A DNA stretch of 64,000 nucleotides from Carya illinoinensis (GCF_018687715.1 NC_056762.1:31608864-31672863); one strand, 5' to 3'; positions 11,933 to 22,689 are shown, counted from the first letter of the stretch. Translations and numbers: made by a program. Notes: generated by a model not told the origin, from the sequence alone.

Positions 11933-14740
11933 CTATTTCCAACATGAAGGAAGTTTAAGGCTCCTAGTTGGGGCTGGATTCTCACTATCAATTGATCTAT
12001 ACAATGAGTAGACATCCCAACCTCCATCTCTCCAATAGGTAGAGTTGATTTCGGGCACATGTTCTACCTTCCAATAATCTCCACCTTCAATGTCTAGACG
12101 TATTGTCATGATTAACTCAGCAGGCATGTCCCAAAATTCCAACAGTTTCAGCTTCCTAAGGTGTTCAATGCCTGATGGCAGGCTGTGCAACAATTTGCAG
12201 CGCTGGAGGATTAGCTTTTCAAGTAAAGGCATGGCACCCACATCTACTATTACCGTCTTTAGCCCATCCATTTTATCAAGGCTTAAGATTTTAAGCTTCT
12301 GAAATCCTTCAGCCTTAAAATGCAATGTCTCTCCCTCGTAAACCTGCAGAAAATCAAGTTGTGCTAGATTCGGCAGCTCTTGAAGTGATTTAAGTGGATC
12401 ATCTGTTAATTGACTCCACTTCAAAGACACCTTGGCCAAGCTATGGAGAGAAGATATCCAGTGGGGAAACTTCTCTAGCTTTCCTGTCAAATATAGCCGC
12501 TGAAGAAATCGAGGTGGGCATGATAGGCAATCAAGATTGATTATCTCATCCTCTTCTATTGAAGTTATCGACAAAGCTCGGAGGTTTTCAAGCTTGTCAA
12601 TGGAAGAGCAGAGAGCAACCCCATTTTCCGTTCTGAAGTTTACGATGCCTAGCCTCCGCAGTTGATTCAGACATCCTAGCTCCTTCATTATATCATTACC
12701 ACCATGATCTGCCTCTATGAAGCAGAGCTTTTGTAAGGACCGGAGACAAGTTATATGTGCCGTGGCCTTGAAACCATACTTGGAATTTATGTGTGCATAA
12801 GATTGTACTTCATACCGATACACCAAAAGGTGGCGAAGTTTCTGAAGCCGCGAGATCTCAGCAGGCAATGCAGTGACGCATGTGTTTTTAAGATCCAATG
12901 TCTCCAGGTTCTGAAGTTTCCCAATTGAGCTAGGGATGTTTTTTATCTTTGTGCTCCTCAAGCTTAGATATTTCAGATGGAACATCTTGAATATCTCATT
13001 TGGGAATATCTCTAGAGGTGCACCTTCCAAATCTAACACCTTAAGTAGCTTCAGATCAAGAGGATGCAGAATCGGATTATAAGACTCGGATAGTGAATCC
13101 ACCCTCCGAAACATCAGCAAAGAACGAAGTCTAGACATTCTCTGCCTGTCATGTACATCCTGCATGCCTTTCTGTATTGATAAGCGACGAACTTTTTCCG
13201 GCAACATCATGTTTCCTCGAACTATTGTCAGAAAGTTTTGCTCGCTTGACTTCCGAATGATTATCTCTCGAAGCAGGTCGTGGATGCGGCATGTTTTGAT
13301 CCTCCCTTCACCTGTTGTCCCTGCCACTTGGATCAGGCATCTGTTCAAGAGCTCGTCAAAGTAAGCCTCTGCAACTTCTTCCATTGTCATTCCTTCTTTC
13401 GCTTTCACAAATCCTTCAGCTATCCATAATCGAATTAGTCTCATTTTGTCAATGAGATGATAGTCAGGAAAGATGCTCAAATACAGAAAACAAGACTTGA
13501 GATAGTAAGGCAGATCATAGTAACTGAGAGACAATATTTTGTTAATACTTTTGAGTCTATCATTTTCTTCTAGCCCATCAGCCAGACTTCGTTGAATCAT
13601 ATCCCATTCGTCTATACTCTTTGTGGCCAAAACACCACTGATTGCCACAATTGCAAGCGGCAATCCTTCACACCTTCCAAGGATACTATCTGCCAGAGCC
13701 TTCCAATTCGAATCTGGAGCGCATGTGTGTTTCTCAAAAGTCTTCCTGCAAAATAGAGTCCAGGATTCTTCAGGAGACAAAGGGTTCAAAGGATAGACCT
13801 TGGTCACGTTGCCATTGAAGTCCATGCAAGAGGCAGAGGCTACTTCAGCATGACGTGTTGTGAGCATAACCCGACTGCTACTGTTTTTTGGAATTGGAAA
13901 TGCAAATTTAACAGCATCCCAATCTCCAATATGCCACACATCATCTAACACAATCAGATACTTCTTTTGCTGCAAAACGCTATTGATTTTCATTCTTAGC
14001 TGAGCCTCATTCATGCCTTCCACTTCTCGAGGAACTGGTTTCCTTTTCACCTTGTAGAGTTGCCGAACGAGGTCTTTTAGCAGCTCTTCCATATTAAAAG
14101 ATGTAGATACAGTTATCCAAGCACGGTACTTGAATTGTAGCTTCACTTCTGCATCATCATAGACTTTCTTCACCAGGGTGGTTTTCCCCAACCCTCCCAT
14201 TCCAACTACCGAAACTACTTCACGTTCAGTATCACCTTGGAGTAGCCAGCCGATCAACTCCTTTTTAGGAATTTCTATGCCCACTAGATCGGCTTCTTCC
14301 AACAGGAGGGCGTCCTGTTGGCAGCTATGCCATATCTTAGGAGCAATCTTGATATCCCCCATTGGATTTTCAGGCCGGAATCTGTTCTGCCCCTCGGCAA
14401 TGCTTAGAACTCTGGAATTGATTTTCTGTATTTCAGAAGCAATCTGATGACGAGCTATTATTTTTTTGATGGAAGCCAGTAAATCATCTCCAGGAGGACT
14501 GGCGACTCGAAGATTGTACTCATCAATCGCATCTTCAATATCATAAGCCACCTCCCTCAATAGCTCAACCGATACGTCCACGTCTTTAATTTCATCAGCA
14601 GCTCTCAGGTAGACCTGGATGCGTTTCAGTTCACCTGCTATCGTCTGAACTTCTTCCTTGACCCCCCTGTGGAGTTGTACCTCATCCTGCAATAAGGCTG
14701 TTAGCTTGTCGAGTACATAGTTTACAGCAATTTCAGCCAT
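11933..14740 (-). CDS. CC-NB-ARC-LRR disease resistance protein (RPM1-like)
   Basis: A single-exon gene of 935 codons, a normal length for the class. Residues 1-125 are an Rx-type coiled coil with an EDVID-like DIEDAIDEY at 67-75. The NB-ARC domain carries P-loop GMGGLGKTT (180-188), kinase-2 LIVLDDVW (262-269), RNBS-B SSSRVMLTTR (287-296), GLPLAI (359-364), RNBS-D CFLYLSIFP (417-425) and an MHD motif in the form IHD (about 486-488). LRRs run from about 540 to 900, with LxxLxxLxL spacing. The tryptophan in kinase-2 and the coiled coil place it among the CNLs. Such proteins sense pathogen effectors directly or through guarded host proteins and trigger cell death; no ligand can be inferred here. 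The start codon is the first ATG after a TATA box about 190 bp upstream. No frame damage is visible, so it is probably functional. The 3' flank is duplicated at the right end of the window. Confidence 0.95.
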   Translation of the reverse strand: MAEIAVNYVLDKLTALLQDEVQLHRGVKEEVQTIAGELKRIQVYLRAADEIKDVDVSVELLREVAYDIEDAIDEYNLRVASPPGDDLLASIKKIIARHQIASEIQKINSRVLSIAEGQNRFRPENPMGDIKIAPKIWHSCQQDALLLEEADLVGIEIPKKELIGWLLQGDTEREVVSVVGMGGLGKTTLVKKVYDDAEVKLQFKYRAWITVSTSFNMEELLKDLVRQLYKVKRKPVPREVEGMNEAQLRMKINSVLQQKKYLIVLDDVWHIGDWDAVKFAFPIPKNSSSRVMLTTRHAEVASASCMDFNGNVTKVYPLNPLSPEESWTLFCRKTFEKHTCAPDSNWKALADSILGRCEGLPLAIVAISGVLATKSIDEWDMIQRSLADGLEENDRLKSINKILSLSYYDLPYYLKSCFLYLSIFPDYHLIDKMRLIRLWIAEGFVKAKEGMTMEEVAEAYFDELLNRCLIQVAGTTGEGRIKTCRIHDLLREIIIRKSSEQNFLTIVRGNMMLPEKVRRLSIQKGMQDVHDRQRMSRLRSLLMFRRVDSLSESYNPILHPLDLKLLKVLDLEGAPLEIFPNEIFKMFHLKYLSLRSTKIKNIPSSIGKLQNLETLDLKNTCVTALPAEISRLQKLRHLLVYRYEVQSYAHINSKYGFKATAHITCLRSLQKLCFIEADHGGNDIMKELGCLNQLRRLGIVNFRTENGVALCSSIDKLENLRALSITSIEEDEIINLDCLSCPPRFLQRLYLTGKLEKFPHWISSLHSLAKVSLKWSQLTDDPLKSLQELPNLAQLDFLQVYEGETLHFKAEGFQKLKILSLDKMDGLKTVIVDVGAMPLLEKLILQRCKLLHSLPSGIEHLRKLKLLEFWDMPAELIMTIRLDIEGGDYWKVEHVPEINSTYWRDGGWDVYSLYRSIDSENPAPTRSLKLPSCWK

Positions 14741-14926
14741 TGTTTCTTAATTTCTCTTCAGCTACCCTTTGTGTTTCTGATGGAATTTGTGTTTTTCAGA
14801 ACCACCCCCAGTGCTTTTTTTCTTGGCTAAAGAAAGCCCTTTGGTTTTCTTTTTTCTTTTTCTTTGGTGGAGAGACAAGGAGCAATATGAGAGATGAGAT
14901 GAGGCTTCTGTCTTGGAGTTGCTTTC

Positions 14927-14937
14927 CTTATATAACC
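14927..14937 (-). promoter_or_regulatory. TATA box of the NLR gene
   Basis: The - strand reads GGTTATATAAGG about 190 bp upstream of the ATG. The CT-rich leader that follows (CATCTCATCTCTCATATTGC) is typical of a plant 5' UTR. Confidence 0.6.
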
Positions 14938-14947
14938 ATCCTAGGCT

Positions 14948-15744
14948 GCATTCTGCATCATATGTAGTTAAAGATCTTCGTGCCAATGGCCTCAACCTGG
15001 TCACTGGTCAGGTTGCAAGTGGAGAAACGGTCAAGTTTCCCATCAAAACTAGTCCGGTTTACTTTTTACTCAAATGAACTGGTCAATGAATTCTTTATTG
15101 CCCTTCACGCTACTTGGTTTATCTATTTTTTTTTTTTATTCATTTGAAAGAATACTCCGAGTTTTGAGTTTGGATTGGCGTTTAAAGGTGGCGTTGAGGA
15201 AAATAGTTTTAAGGCATAGTGTTGTGTTTTTCTAAGATATTCCAGAGCGGAGTACTAAAAATAAATAAATAAATGAATGAATTTTAAAGAGAGAACATGC
15301 CAATGACTGAACTCTGAAGAATGTGTAACAAATTGTAAACCATTTTCAATTATTGATCAGTATGGCTAACACTCAACTGATAAGCATATTCGACAATTGA
15401 TTTATCAGTTGAGTCCTGCCCATGATAATGCAAAGAACCTATTCATGGAAACGTGCTCGAAAATTCTCGTCAACTAATCCTTATGAGGATAAAAAAAGGA
15501 AAGAAAAGGAGAAGGGGATTATACTGCAGGGAAGTTTCTCTCAATCACTACCTTAGTGCCATGCTCATGAGATAAAGTGGTTTCTTTTTATTAACACCGC
15601 ACAGACATTAGTATTATCTTCACTTTTGTTATTGGTAAGAAAATTAGTCTAAATGTAATAGGATGATGGATTCTGCATCTTATGTTGTTGAGATCAATGT
15701 GCCAACAATGACCCCTGCTGGTTCTGATTGCAAGTGGGGAAACA
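14948..15744. repeat. Imperfect direct repeat in the NLR promoter region
   Basis: 14948-15030 and 15668-15744 share an order of words: ATTCTGCATC, TATGT.GTT, AGATC, GTGCCAA, then GGTTGCAAGTGGAGAAAC or GATTGCAAGTGGGGAAAC. The copies are about 720 bp apart, with unrelated sequence between them. The first copy spans the NLR TATA region, so the second may be the leftover promoter of a lost copy. No other gene is visible from 15090 to 16020. Confidence 0.6.
15081..15086 (-). promoter_or_regulatory. W-box-like element upstream of the NLR gene
   Basis: TTGACC on the - strand, about 150 bp upstream of the TATA box. The W-box core TTGAC(C/T) is bound by WRKY factors and is common in defence-gene promoters. 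Single hexamers occur by chance, so the call is tentative. Confidence 0.3.
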
Positions 15745-16024
15745 TGCATTAGAAAAGAATATCATGACCATATGCAACTTCCATTCTTTGTCTAGATTCA
15801 AATTTCATTGGTGAGTTTCCATGCTACTTCTTTCCAACCAATTGCAAACTAGTCTAAACTGCAAAATATCTTCTGGATGTTGACTTTTTGAAACCTAGGA
15901 AATATCATTTTCCTGACTTATTCTTGTGAAGTTTCGAATTACAACTACAAACCCTCAGCATCAACATCAAGATAAAGGTGATCAAGATGGATAAACTGAA
16001 CCTGCTTGCCGCGAATTTTTGGGC

Positions 16025-16235
16025 CTGCCTCGTTTGTTTTTATGGATGAAATGAGATTATATGAAATAAGTTAAAATAAATTGAATAAAATATTATTAGA
16101 ATATATTATTTTTATATTAAAATTTGAAAAAGTTATATTGAGATTTAAAAAAATTAAATTATTTATTTTATTTTATATATAAATTTAAAAAAATTATAAT
16201 AATTAAGATGAAATAAAACGAGAGTTTTATAAAAA
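16025..16235. mobile_element. AT-rich MITE, GAGATGAG family
   Basis: About 210 bp running from GTTTGTTTTTATGGATGAAATGAG to a mirrored end TTAAGATGAAATAAAAC. It contains TTTGAAAAAGTTATA and TTTAAAAAAATTATAATAA. The same words in the same order occur at 29370-29578. No coding capacity; clear target duplications were not seen. Confidence 0.5.
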
Positions 16236-16627
16236 ATACGAGAACGAGCTCATAAAGTCTTCTATATCGACAAGACTATCATCACCAACAACTTCCGAGG
16301 TACTGTCTCGCGCACGCATGTTTTGAACAATTGCGAGGAATAAGTCTCGCAATGCTTAATGTTGGAGTACTTACGTGGCGAAAGTACTTGTGACCTTTGT
16401 GGACCAAGAAATAAGCTTTTTCCAAACTCGACCAAACCCTTTTTCAGTTTGCTACTCAAGAACGATTTGCATTAAAAAATAGAATGCAAGCACACCATGG
16501 TAGGAAGAAGAGAACCCAATTTACGGTCAGCAAAATTATGCTGAATTAGTAATCACGGTAACAAAAACATAGAGGAAACTGTCACATTCTTAGAAACCTC
16601 GTTCTTAGTTGGAGAAGGCAACGCAGT

Positions 16628-18597
16628 TAGGGCTGTAAGTCGAACGGTCCGGACCGGAAAAACCGACCGGACCGGTCATTTTTGGACCGGACCGAATGAG
16701 TCCGGTCCGGTCCCGGTCCAATTTTTAAGGGATCGAAGGTATTCGGTCCGGTCCCGGTCCGGGGGTTTTTCACCCCGGACCGGACCGAATAGATTAAAAA
16801 AAAAAATTATTATTTATATAATAGTTGTATATAATTAATTATATAATTATATATGGTATAAAAAAATATTAATAGTCTAATATAGATTGTAGTTATACTT
16901 ATACTAATATAGTTATATAAATCACTATAACTAATACTTCAAGGCTTCAACAATAGTTATAGTGACCTATACTAATAGTTTACTATTAATGCTAATATAC
17001 TATCATATGATTTATATAGTTATACTAATCATTATAATTAATACTATGTATAGCTATAGAGTATATTTATCACTATAATTAATATAATTTAATTATTAAT
17101 ATACTTATATTTAATTAATATAATTATCACTATATTATAATTTATATAGTTATACTAATCATTATAGTTAATACTTATATAGTTATACTAAAGCACTGAT
17201 TCACCACAACTAATATTACTAATATATAGCTATATTAATGGTCTAATACTATTATAATTTATATAGTTATACTAATCATAATAAGTTAATAACTAAATCA
17301 CTAGAAATATAACTATATATATTTAGTATGAATGTATTATTATATTCTTTAATATATAACTATAATATATAGTAGTAGTATATATTAATATATTATAAGA
17401 GTTATAGTATAAATATAATATATAAATTATAATATACTAAATCACTATAACAGTATAACTAATACTAATATATAGTTATACTAATAGTCTACTATTATAT
17501 AGTTATACTAATAGTCTAATATTATATAGTTATACTAATCACTATAATTAAAACTAATATATAGCTATACAGTATACTTATATAGTTGTACTAATACTAT
17601 TAGTATATTATATAGTCTAAGACTCTCAATTTTAATATAGTCTATATAGTTATAACTAATACTAATATTTATATTAATACTAATAATATAGAATACAGTT
17701 ATACTAACTAACTGATTCAAGTTCAACATAACTAATATTACTAATATAATATAGTCAAATTGAATTACTAATAGTCTAATACTAATACAATTATATAGTT
17801 ATACTAATTATAAATTCATAATAACTAAATCAATGTAAGTCTATAACTATATTATATATATTTAGTATCAATGTATTACTATATTCTTTAATATATAACT
17901 ATTAACTATAATACATAGTACTAGTACAACCGATCAAAAAAAATATATAGTACTAGTATATATATTAATGTATTAACATATTATAAAAGTTATAGTATCA
18001 ATTATAATATATCATATATTTGTAAATTTATAATAGTATTAGTATAGTTAACTTAATATGTAATATGTTAGCATTAAATCACTATAACTACATAGAATAT
18101 TAGTAATAAGAGTATTACTATTATTTAATATAATATTACGTATATTATCACTATCATTACATATATTTATTAGTTATAGTATTAGTACTAGTATAGTTAT
18201 TAGTACTAATAGACTAATAGTATTAGTTATTAATATTACATATAGTTACATATATTACTATTATTACTATTATTATTACATGATATAGTTACATATATAG
18301 TTATCACTATTACTAATAGTAGTAGTGTATTATTAATATATATAATAGTATATTATATGTATATATATTAAATATGTCACAATATAATTACATAAGTATT
18401 AAACAAAATGTCATTGAAAAAAAAAAAAAAACTCATAGGGTGGACCGAACGGACCGACCGGACCGAATGGGACCGGACCGGACTGGACCGTATGAAGTTC
18501 GGTCCGGTCCAGGGTTGGAAAACCCTGGACCGAATAGGTCCGGTCCGGTCCGTAAAACCTCTCTGGACCGGACCGGACCGAACCGAATTCACCCCTA
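16628..18597. mobile_element. hAT-like non-autonomous element 1 (GGACCG family), exact 8-bp TSD
   Basis: The element starts TAGGGCTGTAAG and ends CACCCCTA. Both sides carry AACGCAGT (16620-16627 and 18598-18605), the 8-bp duplication typical of hAT transposons. About 165 bp at each end are built from GGACCG/CGGTCC words, inverted between the two ends. The roughly 1.65-kb core is almost pure A+T with repeated TATAGTTATACTAAT-like units. No transposase is encoded. The family membership of elements 2, 3 and 4 rests on the same termini. Confidence 0.85.
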
Positions 18598-18884
18598 AAC
18601 GCAGTCCAGTTAATTCTACCACAAAATGTACGTGAGTGGGTGTATTGAGTTTTGTTATATACAAGTAAAGTCGCGTATTAATCTGTGTATCAATACTAAT
18701 TCATTCATATTTAAAATTTAAATTAGTACTGTTTTCAATAAAATCTATTTTTTGACCAATCACATTAGATTAGTACTTATATTAGTGTGCAGTTGTACTT
18801 GCAACTAGATTTTTTCGAGTGTATTACTCATTTGCTACTGGAAAGCTCCAGTAGCGCACGATTAAAATTAAGAAAAATTCTTCT

Positions 18885-18975
18885 TGTCATCCTCACACTT
18901 CATACACTACATTTATTTTAATTTTTTTTTTCATTTTTTCAATAATAAATATGTAGTGTGTAGATGATAAATAGA
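18885..18975. repeat. Short inverted repeat (hairpin MITE-like)
   Basis: TCATCCTCACACTTCATACACTAC on the left is mirrored by GTAGTGTGTAGATGA on the right, around a T-rich loop. Similar CTCATCATTCCACATAC arms occur at 62213-62380. It could be a decayed MITE; no target duplication was identified. Confidence 0.4.
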
Positions 18976-19100
18976 ATAATTCAATTAGTTTAATAAGAAT
19001 AAAATGAAATAAAAAATAAAAAATAATATTTTAATATATAAAATATGTGATATGAAATACTGTGTAGCATTCTTCTAAAATTAATCAGCTTTGCTAGATA

Positions 19101-19294
19101 CAGTCGGCAAATACAGTCGACGTGCAGTCGGCTGTACGGAATAAATAAAAAAAAATTATAAAAAAATTATTTTATATTCAGGGGGACCTACATAAATAAA
19201 AAAAAGTTATAAAAATAATTTTTTCTTTTCATGTAGGTCCTGTATTAATTCATTTTTTTTTTCACGACTGCACGCCGACTGTATTTCCCGACTG
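19101..19294. mobile_element. Stowaway-like MITE with TA TSD
   Basis: Arms CAGTCGGCAAATACAGTCG (left) and, in reverse complement of the right end, CAGTCGGGAAATACAGTCGG are flanked by TA on both sides. The inverted similarity continues through GTGCAGTCG and AGGTCC to the centre, so the 194-bp element is nearly a perfect foldback. No coding capacity. The TA duplication fits Tc1/mariner-type (Stowaway) elements. Confidence 0.75.
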
Positions 19295-19688
19295 TAAAAA
19301 GTATTTCTCAAAATTAATAGTGCCGAGTCAGATAAGTAAAGGAAACAAAATAAAAAATAAAATAAAACAAGAAAAAGTAAAACAAAGCTTCTTTTAAGAT
19401 TTCTGACATTTCTCCCTCCGTCTATACAGCTTTTTCATCCTCTCGTCCAGCTTCACGAAAATAAATAAAAATAAAAACTTCTCCTTAGAGGTGAGAGTAG
19501 TCCAGTCTATTTGATCTAACTTTTTGTTTTAAAATTGATTAATAAAAAAAATTATTTACAAGATTAAATTAAAATTAAGTGACTTATTAAATAAAAATTA
19601 TATAATAAATTGTACAATTTATTATATATTAAATAATATAATAATACATTGATCTAAATATATATAGTTATAGATTTAATACTAATAC

Positions 19689-21030
19689 TGTTGCCCAGAT
19701 GACTAACACAAGAGGGGGGGGTGAATTGAGTTGTATTAAAAAAAATAACAATTATAAATCAAATATATAATATAAAATATAAACAAAATATGAAATAACA
19801 ATAAATATAAAGAGTAAGGGTAAGAGAGAAGCAAACTCAGTATGTTAACGAGGTTCGGCCCCACTGCCTACGTCCTCGCCTCAAGCTACCCCTTGAGGAT
19901 TCTCAAATTCACTATTCAACCTCCTTCAGGTGGAGATAGAAACCTATTACACTTTTGAACAATACCGCTACAAAGGATCCGTGTAGAACACCCTCTACAC
20001 TTGCAATCACCTTACACGTGGTGATTCAACTATTCCCCGTATAGAATACTTTCTACACACACAAGAGTTATACACACCCTTTTTCTGATACAAGAGCTGA
20101 TAGTGGGTAGGTTATCAGAAAACACTCCTCAATGAGTGAAATAAGAACAATACAGCGCAAACTATATCTCTCAAAATGAACAAGGATTAAGGCTCAATGC
20201 TTAAAGAAGAGAGAATGAAAGCTTTGAATGAATGTTGTATGCTCTTGGTGTTGTGAATGTGAAGCTCCCAAATGATCTATTTATAGGCATATGAGACTTC
20301 ATATTCAAATTTAAAAAGATTCACATGTCAAAGACAACATCATTCACTTTTTCAAAAAATTCAAATAAAAGGTTCTTTTTTTTCAATTGTCAAAGACAAC
20401 ATCATTCACTTTTCCAAAGAATTCAAATAAAAGGTTCTTCTTTTTCAATTGTCAAAGACAACATCATTCACTTTTTCAAAAAAATCAAACCTAATCTTTT
20501 ACTTTTGGCATATGACAAAATGAGCACACTTTCATTTTCAAAAAATTCAAACCTAATCTTTTACTTTTTGTATAAGTCTAAAAAAACATCAATCACTTTT
20601 GAAAATATTCAAATAAAACATGCACATGTGAAAGATGACAATCAATCATCTTTAATATTTTCAAAGTTCAACCCTTTAATCAAGGCATGCACATGCAAAA
20701 GATGACAATCAATCATCTTTTAAAATTTTCAAATTTAATTTTCAAAAATATTCATGCACATGTGGAAAATGTATTTTAATACTTTATGATAAAAATATTA
20801 ATTTTGAGCATTAATCCTAATTTCGAATTTTGAAGAGATTTACAACATTACTCTATAATTTTAATGTGAACTTGTTCCCTTCTTGCTCATGCTTGTTTCC
20901 TTGATGTGCTTGACTCCATTGTGTAGACAACTTGAGCTTGAGACTTCTTTATTCTTTGAATTCATTTGTTATCATCAAAATCCATGTGTAGATTTATAAT
21001 CACATGAAATTTGAAACCTTGAGTTCAACA
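19689..21030 (-). repeat. 3' LTR of the Sirevirus-like element
   Basis: 1342 bp. Compared with the other LTR it has one more copy of a repeat of about 62 bp containing GTCAAAGACAACATCATTCAC and AAATAAAAGGTTC (three tandem copies from about 20327, against two at 28172). This explains the 63-bp length difference. The small open reading at 20325-20705 is just this repeat. Confidence 0.92.
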
Positions 21031-21045
21031 ATCTCCCCCTTTTTG
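21031..21045 (-). other. Polypurine tract
   Basis: The - strand reads AAAAAGGGGGAGAT immediately before the TGTTGAA start of the LTR. It is the plus-strand primer site of reverse transcription. Confidence 0.8.
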
Positions 21046-21507
21046 ATGATGACAAATATTTGATAGAACTTGAAACCTGTATTAATATTTAAGCTCCCCC
21101 TGAAAATATGCGTTAGTTTTTCAAGTAAAAGTATAAATATAATTCCAAGCATATATAACAAGTTTAGCAATTTAAACAATGCTAATGTTCTAGTCTAAAA
21201 CTTCTCCCCCTTTTGGCATCATTAAAAAGGATCGGCAGCAAATAAATGGACTAAAGAAAACGATGCGTTTAATAGTCACTGTAGATAGTTGAAAAATGGA
21301 GCCGTCCGTGACCAGACAAGTGCTGCAAAGCCTCGAGGCCTAACTCTATGAATTTAATACGGCTGAAGATTTAAACAATCGCCTGATGTTGTTGACAAAC
21401 GGGATTGAAGGCTCCGAGTTTCTATAAAAAAATGATCATTTTCATCTATCGGATGCCAAAAAAATAATCGCTTCTTGACCTAAGTTCTGTTTTTCCACAA
21501 CGATAGA

Positions 21508-21960
21508 ATGGCTGAGCAATTCTCTTCTACTAATGTTCCAGACTTGAATCAGGAACCCTTGACCCATCAATCATCAATCTTCTCTCCTGAGGCCGTCAAT
21601 ACCATGATAGGAGCAGTGAACCGTTTTTCTAGTAAGGCTGATTCTGAGATTATTGCAGAATCAAGAATGCTCAGTAGTCAATATGCTGCCTCTGTTACGA
21701 TCTTGTCTCGAAGGTTAATGGCGAGGGTGAGTGAGATTGATCATCTTAACATGCAAATATCTGAGTTACGACAGAAGCTTGCTAATAAGGATAGTGAGAA
21801 TAAAAGGCTAAAGCAAGAAAATCAAGAGTTGAAAAAATTTGCAGATTGGTATGCTCATGATCTGCAACCACGAATAGAGGAGCTGGAACGAGAAAGGGTT
21901 CAGATACAAGGTCAGCATCGGCAGATAACAGCAGAGGTTCACCGTTTACTAGAAAAATAG
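21508..21960 (+). CDS. Antisense coiled-coil ORF A of the Sirevirus-like element
   Basis: 150 codons, intact, on the strand opposite to gag-pol. Residues 80-150 form a charged coiled coil (ISELRQKLANKDSENKRL, then KQENQELKK and IEELERERVQIQ). The N-terminal part is serine-rich, with SPEAVNTMIGAV and SKADSEIIAE. A TATA-like CTATAAAAAAAT lies about 85 bp upstream (21422) and the ATG at 21508 is the first in frame. It is paralogous in layout to the ORF at 22204-22641. It shows no nucleic-acid-binding motif, signal peptide or membrane segment. Function unknown; I recognise no named family. Sireviruses often carry an extra ORF after pol, but the usual env-like one is in the sense direction. Confidence 0.7.
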   Translation: MAEQFSSTNVPDLNQEPLTHQSSIFSPEAVNTMIGAVNRFSSKADSEIIAESRMLSSQYAASVTILSRRLMARVSEIDHLNMQISELRQKLANKDSENKRLKQENQELKKFADWYAHDLQPRIEELERERVQIQGQHRQITAEVHRLLEK

Positions 21961-22203
21961 GGACAATCTACTGTTAATCTCACTGGGTTAGTAAGAAAAC
22001 TTTTGACAATGTGTGTCCAGCATATCTTGTATTTCTTTTGACTAAATAAGATTTGAAGAGAAAATAGTTTGTCTTATTCTTTATGCTATCTCTATAAAAT
22101 CAGTCCTGAAGTTCATCCAATCCGCATCAAGTTTTCATCTCATCTCTATAACTCATCTGCATTCCTTCAGCATTCTCGTTTTAAGCCTTCTATTCTTTTC
22201 TCA

Positions 22204-22641
22204 ATGGCTCATTCTTCTAACATTTCTCTAGATCCATCCATGAGGCATTCTGCATCTCAACCTCCTGTCATTTCTGCAGCTGCCATTGGTGCCATGTTGC
22301 AGCAAGAAAATAATAATCTGACTAATAAGTCAGATTCTGATGCTATTTATGACTTGGTGAGTCTTGGGACTCGCTACTCTTCCTCTATTGTTGCTTTTTC
22401 TCAGCGGCTACAAGCCAAAAATCATGAAGTTGAAAGGCTCAAAGAACAAATTGTTGTACTTCAACGAATTGTTCAAGAGTCTCATACAAGGGAAGGAATC
22501 ATTCGGCAGAAGAATAAACAGTTGAAATCTTTATTAGATTCTTCATTCCGCTTGCCGGTTCCCATGAATAAGAATGACATGATATTGTATGAAGAGAATG
22601 AGCGTCTCAAACATGAGGCTAAGAATCTCAAGTTTATGTAA
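22204..22641 (+). CDS. Antisense coiled-coil ORF B of the Sirevirus-like element
   Basis: The open frame starts at 22069, but the ATG at 22204 (MAHSSNISLD) gives a 145-residue protein matching ORF A in size, so I prefer it. TATA-like TCTATAAAAT lies at 22091, about 110 bp upstream of that ATG. Blocks shared with ORF A, in the same order: SAAAIGAML / SPEAVNTMI; NKSDSDAI / SKADSEII; RYSSSIVAFSQRLQAK / QYAASVTILSRRLMAR; NHEVERLKEQIVVL / SEIDHLNMQISEL; NKQLK / NQELK. The C-terminal half is coiled coil. The gene ends 48 bp from the end of pol, tail to tail. It is intact although gag and the integrase region of the same element are broken. Function unknown. Confidence 0.7.
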   Translation: MAHSSNISLDPSMRHSASQPPVISAAAIGAMLQQENNNLTNKSDSDAIYDLVSLGTRYSSSIVAFSQRLQAKNHEVERLKEQIVVLQRIVQESHTREGIIRQKNKQLKSLLDSSFRLPVPMNKNDMILYEENERLKHEAKNLKFM

Positions 22642-22689
22642 AAATATTTAAAAAATCTATCTCTATTTTTATTGACTCTGGTCTATCTT

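Noticed and set aside
12090..14447. + strand ORFs across the NLR gene
   Set aside because: They are antisense shadows of a 935-codon gene with full NB-ARC motifs.
18374..18664. Basic and proline-rich ORFs on both strands
   Set aside because: They are translations of the GGACCG repeats at the end of hAT-like element 1.
20325..20705. Repetitive 126-codon ORF
   Set aside because: It is the 62-bp tandem repeat of an LTR; the other LTR does not keep the frame.
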